Position numbers and translations under genes: made by a program. Below the pieces are notes generated by a model. The model had not been told where the DNA came from and did not search any database. It saw only the letters and a list, made by a program, of their open reading frames with translations. DNA of 56,091 bases from positions 1 to 56,091 of the forward strand of contig QQUU01000066.1 of NCBI GenBank assembly GCA_003385605.1, read 5' to 3'. This document shows positions 7,677-16,400 of this stretch, piece by piece. Origin of the DNA: Bacteroidota bacterium. GTDB taxonomy: Bacteria; Bacteroidota; Bacteroidia; Flavobacteriales; Schleiferiaceae. Positions within the stretch are counted from its first letter, which is position 1. The number at the start of each line of letters is the position of its first letter.

Positions 7677-8087
7677 TTAAAAATTGCTTGCTAAGTTAAT
7701 TTCGTTTATAGCCTCTTGTATTTCAGCCAACCCAACAGGAAGCGTAAGGTCAAGACCGGCTTTAAATATTTTTTCCATACTACCAGACTTAAAAACAAGC
7801 ACAGTAGGTACCATTCGAACCCTATACTTCTTTTTAGCTTGTGGCGCTTTTGATATATCAACTCTATAATATGATGCATCTTTTATTTGTTTCCATTCGT
7901 TAAAACAATTAGCCTCATTAAATTTAGCCCAAAATTCAACGACAATAGTTTCATTATTGTCATCACCAAAAGCATTATTATTACCTACAACATCTTCAAA
8001 GTTACTATCATCAATCCAGTATTTTTCTGGCACATTAGATTGCGCATGTGCTAAAGCGCTTATAAGCAGTAGTATTAAAGTTCTCAT
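7677..8087 (-). CDS. secreted thioredoxin-fold protein lacking the CxxC
   Basis: This 136-aa protein begins with a Sec signal peptide (MRTLILLLISALAHAQS), so it is expected in the periplasm. The body has thioredoxin features: VVEFWAKF strand-helix (49-56), RVDISK (75-80) and the cis-Pro segment VPTVLVFKSG (Pro94). Where thioredoxins have WCxxC it has FNEANC, leaving only Cys61, so it is unlikely to be a standard dithiol oxidoreductase. It may bind partners or act as a chaperone in the envelope. It overlaps the previous gene by 4 bases and sits in the lysis/envelope cassette. Confidence 0.7.
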   Translation of the reverse strand: MRTLILLLISALAHAQSNVPEKYWIDDSNFEDVVGNNNAFGDDNNETIVVEFWAKFNEANCFNEWKQIKDASYYRVDISKAPQAKKKYRVRMVPTVLVFKSGSMEKIFKAGLDLTLPVGLAEIQEAINEINLASNF

Positions 8088-8368
8088 TGATTTTTTCTTA
8101 TTTCGTATAAACGCTCATCTATTTTTTCTAACTCTTCTAGTATTTGATCAACGTCTTGTTGTGTGTCCATTATCGTTTGGCGCACTAACTCGTCTTTCAA
8201 ATCATATTCTGTTCTTGAAATTACCGGCTCAGGAAGTTCTTTAGCAAGCGCTATATCAGATTTTAAAGTAAAATATGTTGTAGCAAGTGATATAGTAAAT
8301 CCTATAATTATACCTATTGTCTTCAAATCAAGAGTTACCTTAGTGCTTTCTCCTATTTGTGTAGCCAT
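8084..8368 (-). CDS. inner-membrane protein with periplasmic coiled coil (spanin- or holin-like)
   Basis: This 94-aa protein has one N-terminal membrane segment (about 17-35: TIGIIIGFTISLATTYFTL). A charged, heptad-patterned tail runs from 55 to 94 (VDQILEELEKIDERLYEI). N-in topology with an external coiled coil is that of an inner-membrane spanin; short holin-like proteins are the alternative. It overlaps both neighbours by 1-4 bases, lying between the barrel gene and the secreted thioredoxin-like gene. No family recognised by sequence. Confidence 0.65.
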   Translation of the reverse strand: MATQIGESTKVTLDLKTIGIIIGFTISLATTYFTLKSDIALAKELPEPVISRTEYDLKDELVRQTIMDTQQDVDQILEELEKIDERLYEIRKNQ

Positions 8369-9546
8369 TATCTGAGTGTTATATTGATTCCAAAATTAGA
8401 GTTAAATATTTCTGAGTCCCAAAACTTAGTATACTCACCCTCTATAAATATTCCTATTGATTTTGTTACTTTCCAACCAAACATTAAACCAGCTTGATAA
8501 TCATCCCATTGGTCGCCTTCACCCATTGCATGCATTCCGTCATGACCGTGAGCACTCCAACCGTTTCTATGTAAGTAACTAAATTTTTCATCTCCCTGTA
8601 CGTAACTATGGTATGGCATTATCCAATTACCATAGGCATGTAACCAAAAGTTATTTTTATAATGATAGAAGTCAAACCCCATGATAGGTGCTATTTCAGC
8701 AAAGCTATCTAGCTCAGCCCATCTTTCTTGGTTAAATCTATTCATTAATCCGCCAAATATTTGATCTCTAAACTGTTCGTCAGTATAAGCAACTATATTG
8801 CCTTCTGGATCTCTCCAACACCAATGATACATTATCTCATTAGTGTTAAAGTTCCTATGCTCAATAAGCTCATCTACAAAACCATATTGATAACCTAATG
8901 TCCACCAAGGATTAACAGCACCGCCATCTTCATTCATTTCATTTAACCATATTTCAATAGGATTATATCCATAAGGATTTTGATGCGTGCGATATATAAT
9001 ACCTGCGGATATACTAAACTTATTACCTATAGGCAATCTAGCTCTTACTTCGCCGGACTTATATTCAAATCCAACATTGCCAGATTCTCTAGCTTCAAAT
9101 TTACCTATATGGTATTTACCCGTGTGCCTTACGAATAAACGTCTATTGTTAAACTCGTTACCGTCTACTCTTTGTTTTTCCCAGTGCAATAAATATTCTA
9201 AACCTTTTACTGCAGCTGTAGGTGCAGATAAACCTACGTTGTTTTCTGTACCATTGTAAAAATTTGGTTTGCTTTCATAACCAAACCTTGCTAGCTTACG
9301 TATACCAACTCCAAAACGATAATTATACGGATGATATATAGTCTGGTCAACAACAGCGGGTATATCATACAAATTGTCAGGATTTGTTCTGACAAAATAC
9401 TTTGCTTGTTCTAATTTAGCATTGCCTACATTGCCTGCTGCATATACAGTTCCGTATTTTAAAAAGTCATCATATAAGCCTTTTAAAAACTGTGACTGCA
9501 CATTAAAAGAAAATAGTACTGCTATAAGCAGAATTAATTTTTTCAT
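8368..9546 (-). CDS. secreted outer-membrane beta-barrel-like protein
   Basis: This 392-aa protein starts with a Sec signal peptide (MKKLILLIAVLFSFNVQSQ). The body is rich in aromatic residues and alternating patterns typical of barrel strands (for example FRFSAGIIYRT-like and WWTLGYQYGF segments). It ends in a strand, NFGINITLR, in Bacteroidota style. Phages seldom carry such proteins. It lies directly after the M15 endolysin and before the coiled-coil membrane protein, so a role in outer-membrane disruption or in altering the infected cell surface is plausible. A captured host porin is the alternative. Confidence 0.6.
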   Translation of the reverse strand: MKKLILLIAVLFSFNVQSQFLKGLYDDFLKYGTVYAAGNVGNAKLEQAKYFVRTNPDNLYDIPAVVDQTIYHPYNYRFGVGIRKLARFGYESKPNFYNGTENNVGLSAPTAAVKGLEYLLHWEKQRVDGNEFNNRRLFVRHTGKYHIGKFEARESGNVGFEYKSGEVRARLPIGNKFSISAGIIYRTHQNPYGYNPIEIWLNEMNEDGGAVNPWWTLGYQYGFVDELIEHRNFNTNEIMYHWCWRDPEGNIVAYTDEQFRDQIFGGLMNRFNQERWAELDSFAEIAPIMGFDFYHYKNNFWLHAYGNWIMPYHSYVQGDEKFSYLHRNGWSAHGHDGMHAMGEGDQWDDYQAGLMFGWKVTKSIGIFIEGEYTKFWDSEIFNSNFGINITLR

Positions 9547-10001
9547 ATTACTTCGTATTTTGTTTTGTTGTTGGAATCTCTATAAGCTTTTAAGCATCTG
9601 TTTCTGTTAGAGTCAGGAGATACATAACTAACATGTACCCAATCAGGGTTGTTATCTGTTCCAAACTCCCATATAAGCTGATCAAAATCAAGATTGTTTT
9701 TTATGTAGTTATACATTTCCGCGTTTGTTTTGTGACCATATGTGTCATCAATATCAATTGCGCGGCCTTCACAATGTTGTGATTTTGAACTACCTCCGAT
9801 TGCTTTATTAAGCTCAATCGAACGAAAAAATGAATTAATTTTTATAGGACCACCTACCCATTTGCGTAGTGGCTCAAATATGTTTTCTGCAATAACCTGC
9901 ATATTAGTTTTTTCGTATTCATTAGGTATATTATTTATACCTTTTCTTTTCGCTGTATACGAAAGTGTTGCTTCTTTATAGCTAATATGATCACTTATCA
10001 T
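9543..10001 (-). CDS. M15-family peptidase endolysin
   Basis: This is a probable peptidoglycan peptidase (L-Ala-D-Glu or D-Ala-D-Ala type). Zinc ligands of the M15 fold are visible as His76 and Asp83 (SQHCEGRAIDID) and His123 (DWVHVSY), with the catalytic Glu112 in LIWEFG. At 152 aa it is a single catalytic domain without a signal peptide, so it depends on a holin (candidate at 37715) or another export route. It overlaps both neighbours by 4 bases. Confidence 0.85.
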   Translation of the reverse strand: MISDHISYKEATLSYTAKRKGINNIPNEYEKTNMQVIAENIFEPLRKWVGGPIKINSFFRSIELNKAIGGSSKSQHCEGRAIDIDDTYGHKTNAEMYNYIKNNLDFDQLIWEFGTDNNPDWVHVSYVSPDSNRNRCLKAYRDSNNKTKYEVI

Positions 10002-10288
10002 TTTCTTCTTTTTACAGACTTAACACGACGAGGCTTACCAGCTGGTTGGCCAAGACTTTTCTTTTCTCTTTCTTTTTGTCTTTTTTCTTCAGAAGACATT
10101 TCCGATGCAGTCTTTGGAGTTTTGCTAGATATTCTTTTACTTGGCCTGCAATATGGGACACCTCTCCCGTCGCCTTCGCTTCTACCGCAAGGCTTACCGG
10201 TTCTAGTATCAATCCATTTTTCTTTAAACCAACGTTTAAGTGATGCGCCTTTTTCGGTCTTTCTTATTTTTAACGGTGATTGATACAT
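9998..10288 (-). CDS. small basic Cys-containing protein (DUF5872-like)
   Basis: The product carries WIDTRTGKPCGR…VPYCRPSKRISSKTPKT, a pattern I associate with DUF5872 proteins of marine phages. It ends in a Lys/Arg tail (KPRRVKSVKRRK). The start MYQSPL resembles the SPF/SPL leaders of several small proteins in this block. Function unknown; it may bind DNA or sit in the virion. It overlaps both neighbours by 1-4 bases. Confidence 0.65.
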   Translation of the reverse strand: MYQSPLKIRKTEKGASLKRWFKEKWIDTRTGKPCGRSEGDGRGVPYCRPSKRISSKTPKTASEMSSEEKRQKEREKKSLGQPAGKPRRVKSVKRRK

Positions 10289-10440
10289 TACTTTTTACTT
10301 TTATTACCCCAGTTAGCAGCACCGACTTTACGACATTTAGCTATTGCTCCACTTGCATAAGCAGACGGAAACACTTTGTATCTTGCTTTTACCTTACGAT
10401 AACAAGCGTCTTTTTTTTCGAATGGTGAGTTTGATTTCAT
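10288..10440 (-). CDS. small basic Cys protein, 50 aa, SPF leader
   Basis: ATG at 10440, stop TAA at 10288. The product begins MKSNSPFEKKDACYRKV and contains YKVFPSAYASGAIAKCRKVG, a pattern common in small marine-phage proteins. Two Cys residues (13 and 36) may bind metal or link. It overlaps the stop of the 2628-aa gene (ATGA) and the start of the next gene by one base, so it belongs to the same transcript. Confidence 0.7.
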   Translation of the reverse strand: MKSNSPFEKKDACYRKVKARYKVFPSAYASGAIAKCRKVGAANWGNKSKK

Positions 10441-13400
10441 AATTTATTTGTTTCTTCTAAGTAATCTAATAATCTTTTGCCTTTGTTTTCTTTTCTCCAC
10501 TCTATGTACTCAGCTTTTTCTGTTGAGCTCATATTTTGTAAAGCTTCAAATTCAATTTGTCGTTTAGCGGCAGCTTGTTCTTTTCTTTTTCGAGTAGCTT
10601 CTAAAGCTCTTGTTTCTTTAGCAGTAGTATTGATTAGCTCGTGCTCTTCAACTTCAGCACCTACTTCCCATGCTTTCCATCCCAGTGCCATTGCTATTCT
10701 TTGCATATCTGAATTACGCGCATCAAGTGCTTCTGTAACTGCATCAACTTCTGCTACGGCTCTATCAAGTGGAAAATTTGCAATAGCTGATGTGAGGCCG
10801 CCTAATACTTGATATGCGGGGCTTAATTGAAACTTACCGTCTATCATCACTCCAAAGCCTCTTGCTTCAAGCACATCTCTTTCGTAATCCATAGCTTCTA
10901 ATGAATTATAAAACTTACGAGCTTTAGAACCAATTGGTGGAGATATATTTATTGCTTGTAATAATATTTTAGCGTTGTCTTTTTGGAACGGATCTTTTTC
11001 TTGCTGGCGCATATATTCAATAAGCACATTTTTAATTGTAGATGCAACTGCGCCATATAGTCCTGATCCTCTGAGCGTTGTATCGAGCATACTGTTTAAA
11101 ACATTTTGAACTTTTTGTTCTTCTTTTCTTTCAATTTTTTCAAGCTCTTCAGCAGTTAAGTTTTCTTCCTCTTCATCATTAAATCCTGGCAGTAATGTAA
11201 ATAACCCTTGTTGTAGTGTAGAGAAGATTAGGTTTTGAATAGCTGTATAATATGTAATACGACTTAAATATGTCATATCACTTTGGAATTGGTTTTTACC
11301 TTTAATACGTCGTCTATTAATTAAATCCTGAAAATCCCGCTTTTGAAAACGAGTAATCTGCATCGGGGTATTTTGAAAAGCTAATATAAGTCTTCCCATA
11401 CTGCCTGCTTGCTGCTTTGAAATAAGCATTGGATCACCAGATTGCTGCGTTTCATCTGATATATTTGAAAAGTCCTCCCACGCTTTTGCTTCAGCTTCAG
11501 CATCATCAAAACCTTTTTTCTTATATGTATTGATTCTGTTACGGTAAAATGCCGCGCCCCCTGTTGCAATAGCAAAGCTATCTGCTATTTTAGTAGGTGT
11601 AAAACCTACTTTAAGTAACCAGCTAATCATTGCTAAAGGTTTATTTTTAGCGTTCTTAACCGCTGCCGCAATCTCCGCTTCTTGCACATCGCTTTTCAAT
11701 CCACCTCTACGCTCTTTAAGCTTTGGCGAATTAAATATTGTTACCCAATCTTTTATATATTGCGGGAAGTTTGCAAATGCAGCTGCTGCTCTAAGTGGAT
11801 GATTATCTGTATAATTTAAAAAGTTTACAGTAGATAATAACTGTAAAGTAGCAGATCGTCTGTTAAAGAACATAATAGCTCCAACAGAATTGTTCACCCA
11901 GTTATTCCATTTGTTTACAATAGAATCGCCGCCTGAAGGCCTATTGCTACCTGTACGCATTCTATAAAGAATATCTTCAAAAGATTGTCTTGCGCTTTTA
12001 CCAAGCGTAGCTTCTATTTTATTAAGATTATCTGCTGAAAATATTTGTTCAGTATTTTCAATAAACTCTTTTAAATAAAACTTTCTGTTTACATTCAATG
12101 CAATATCAGTAAGGTCAGACAAAGTTGTTTGAGCATCCCAATATTCAGTAGGGTCTGACCAACTATCTTGCTTACTAATTGCTAATAAGCCATTTGCATA
12201 TGCTTGTAATATTGGTGTTTTATAAATATATTCAACTGCTTTTCTTTGATCTGATTCTGTAAGCTCAGGAATTGTTTTGTCAGCTTGTGTCCATAAATAT
12301 ATACGTACAGCTTGATCTACACTTATATTCATTCCAGGCACTTTTTGGTTCATACTTTTAATGCCCGCTGCTTTTAAATCTGGTCTGAATATTTTCTTCA
12401 AAGCTTTAAAGTCATTCATAATAGCTTGCTTAGCTTTCTCCATAGCGGCTATACCTCTAGTATACGGCGCAACCACGTGATCTTTGAAAAATTCTTTATC
12501 AGCTTCGCCTTGTCTACCACTTCCAAGAAGTGAATAATATAAACCTCTAAAGTCTTCAGCAGACGGCGGTAGGAATAGTTTGAACATACCTTTGTTAGCA
12601 CCTATCCTACGGGCTACGACTCCTGATAATCTTTTACGAGCTGAAACACCTGAAGCACGCTCTATTATTTTATTAAACTCAGAATTAAGATTTACTCTTT
12701 TCTTTTTGCTGAATTTAACCATTCCAGGTACTTTAGCTAATACCTTTTTCTTTTGTGCATCTGTTAAAGCTTCAAATGATGTAGTCACTCCTGCAACAAC
12801 CGCATCACTCATAGCTTCTTTAGGAAACATTTGCCGTGCAACAACCTGGCGCATATCAAATATATCCTTTTTGTCAAGCTCAGCTTTTGTAAGTGATATT
12901 AAATAATCCTGTTGTTGCTCGTATTGCTTTTTAAGACCTTTAGAAAACTTTACATTTTTAGTAGCCTCTAGTGCAGCAGCATTTGTATTTTTTAATAAGT
13001 TACTAAAAGCCGCAATGCTATACACACTTTCTGTTGTTTTTTCTGCAATTGCATTAGAAGCTTCAGTTGATAACTCTGGCTGTAATCGTGGAATTAAATT
13101 ATAAGTGCCATCTGCATTTTCCAATGCTTTCCAAGCTGAAACTTTAGCTTTTAGTTTGCCTTTTAGTTGCGGAATATTCCACCCAAGTGGGTTATCACCC
13201 AATGAAACCATTCCTATATCAGCATAGTTTAAATAGTTTACTGAATATTTTTTATTTTTGTAATGCTCATAAACGTATTCAACTGGCAAATCAAAATCAT
13301 AAAAGTCTGTAGCTTTATATATAGAGCCATACTTATCTTTTATTTGAGCTAATTGATCTTCAGTAATTCTTAAGTTTGATTTTGTTACATCAATGCCTAT

Positions 13401-16400
13401 GCTTTTAAAAAACTTAATACGATCCTTATATTTTTTATTATTTTTTAAATTATAATAAATATTGTTTATAAAGTCGTTTTTTGTTTTAGGATTTTCAATA
13501 AGAGCAATATCATCTGGTATATTAAAATAATCACTCATATTAGTTGACCCTAAAAATGCTGTTTTTATAGATTTTATTTCTATAGGTATTGTAGCGCCTT
13601 TATATTGGACTAATAGATCTGGTATAGTAGCATCTGATCCACCTAAAACTTTTCTAGCAGCCTTTAAACTTTTTACAGGCTTATTTGTTTTTGGGTCTAT
13701 AACTAATAAATCTTTATCTAACTGAGCTAATCTATAAACAGATTGTAAAGCGTTATCTTCAGCTACAAAAGCAGCTCTTTGATATACACCTTGCGTAAAA
13801 TTAGTACCGCCTTCTAAATCATTTAAAATAACCTCAGCATCACCTTTATAAATAGGATCAAGGTCATTCATTATTTTTTTAATAGCAGCTTTTCTTTTAG
13901 CGGAAGTGGGCTGATTCCAAGCATTAACTAGTTGTGTAGTTAAAAACGGTTGCGCAGAAGCAACTCTAATTGCCTCTATTGCTTTTTGTTTTTTACTAAA
14001 CTTAATTTTACCTCTTTCAAATTGTTTGTTTAAATCAGCAATATAATTATCCGCTAAAACTTCACCCCTTAGCTCTTGATTTTGTTCAAAAGCTTTTGCT
14101 ATTTCAGATTCATTATTATCGAGCTCTTCTGCAAAAATTTCAACACCAATTTCACCTGCTAATTCTTTTGCAAGGGATTCTTTTCTGCCTCGTATAGGTG
14201 TGCCGTCTTCGGTTGTAACAAAGTTTGCAAATTCAGTATCATCTATTTGATCAGCAGGTACTCTACGTACTATTTCTAATCCAGCAGTTTGCCCTCTGCC
14301 TTCTGTAGTTTCTCTGTCTATTTTTTTCCCTATCCAATCGGGGTAACGTAAAAATTTGCCATTAACTTGCTTTTCAATAGCAATAGGCATACCACCTTTT
14401 ACATCTATGCCGCTATCTTTACCCATTAGCCATGTTGTTGTTGCATTTTCAACAATAGCTTTTTTATTTTTAATTGTCCAGTCTCTAAGCTTTTTACCTT
14501 CTTTGCCGCCCATTGCTTTTTTAATATCAATGTCAAGCTGTTTTGCTACCGACTGCACAAACTCTTTTATAATAGGCGTGGTATTTACGTTTTTAGATAC
14601 TGCAGTATTTAATTTGTTTTTAAGCGCTCTAACGGTCTGTAATACTTTGTCTTTAGCTTTTACTATAACTTCATTACTAAATACATTAGAGTCTTTTATT
14701 TTAACATATCGCGGCTTTTCTTTAGCTGCCCTTTCTTGTGTTTCTTCAATAGTAACCTCTTCTGCTACTAATTGTCGTGTTCTTGGTTCAGCAGGCGCAG
14801 CTTCAACAGTAATTTGGCCAAATCCTGGAGTTTTTTCTATAACACCTTGCAATCTTTTGCCTATTTGACCGAATATATGCGTTGTAAGTTTTGTGCCTTT
14901 TGCAGGATTATATGTTTTAACCAAGAAAGGAACACCGTTGTCACCTTTTTCAATACCTGTAGATGTTCTATCTACAATTTGAGGTGCAAGTTCATCAAAG
15001 CCCGGCACATCGCGCCTAGTTTGCATTAAATAATTAATATATGGCTTCCATGACTCACCTATAATATAACCTAACCCAAGTTTAGTATTTTCATCAAGCG
15101 CATTCCATTGCTCTTCTGTAAAATTAGGTGTACCGTCATCATTTAGCCTTATGTCTAAACCGTATATTTCTGCAGCTTCATTAAATGTTTTGTTTACAGA
15201 GCTGAAAAGATCTTTTTTATTTTCAGGTGTAAATTCAGTTGCTTTAGGTAAACTAAATTTTGTTACTTTAATATCTTTTGAAACCTGTTTTGCTTTAGTT
15301 TCAATAGCTTTTACTTTGCCTTCTAAAACTTTTTTACTTAAACCGGAAAACTCACCTTTGTTAAACCCTTTTACAAAACTATTTAATAAATCAAATACGT
15401 CTTCACCGGTTTTTATGGTTGTTATTTCACCTTTTTGTTTTGGCGGTTTAATTTTTTGCCATTGTTGCCAGAGTTTATTTCTAAGCGTTGTATCTTTAGA
15501 TACATCAATATCATTAATATATTCTAATGCAGCAGCTAATTTTTCTTCAGCAATATCAGCTTCGCTAAATTCATCAGCAGGATAGTTTTGTTCAACTTGT
15601 TTGAATATTTGTTTTGCTTGCTTATAGTTTTTATTCATATAAGACTCTAAAGCATTAGCAAGTTCAACAATATCAGCATTGTTATCTAGTAGTTTTCTTA
15701 ATACGGTTCCGTGACCTACCTCGTGCAATATAGTGCTACCTGCAGAATTTTCAATTGCAGCATCTTCTACAGCAAATGCTAACGGTAATCCGTCTTTTGC
15801 CCCCATAAAGAAACCATTAACACCACCTTCATTTACAGCAGCGTCTAATTCTTTTTTAAGCTTTACTTTTGTTTTTTTATCTAAATTAGATGCATCAATT
15901 TTTTCTTTACCTAATTCTAAAGTTTCTTTATTGTTTTTTCCTACAATAATATCAAAGTCAAGACCAAGTTCAGCGGCAGCAACTTGTTGTATTTTATTAG
16001 CTTGTTTTCTTGTTTTTGAAAATTGAGCTTTAGTTAATATAGCGTCTTTAGCTTTTTCGTTATTATCTATTCTTTGAGCATTTTCTCGTATTAAAGATTG
16101 CTTTGTAGGTGCATCCAAATTAGGATTACTATTTATTTTATCAATACCTCTTTTAGCTCTATACGTATCAGCTTCTATATCTAGCAATACTCTTTTGTCA
16201 GAATTGGTTAAAGAATCAACTCTTTTGTCAACTTCGCTTTTGTCTTTTATATTTTCAACAATTAAGTTATCAATTTCTTGCTGCATTGCATTGATAGCAC
16301 CTTGTGCTTCAGCGTCGTCAGTTAACTTTGTATTGGTTTGTATATCGCCAATTTTTTTACGAAGTTCAAATATTCTACCTAATCTTTCATTTATAGCTTT

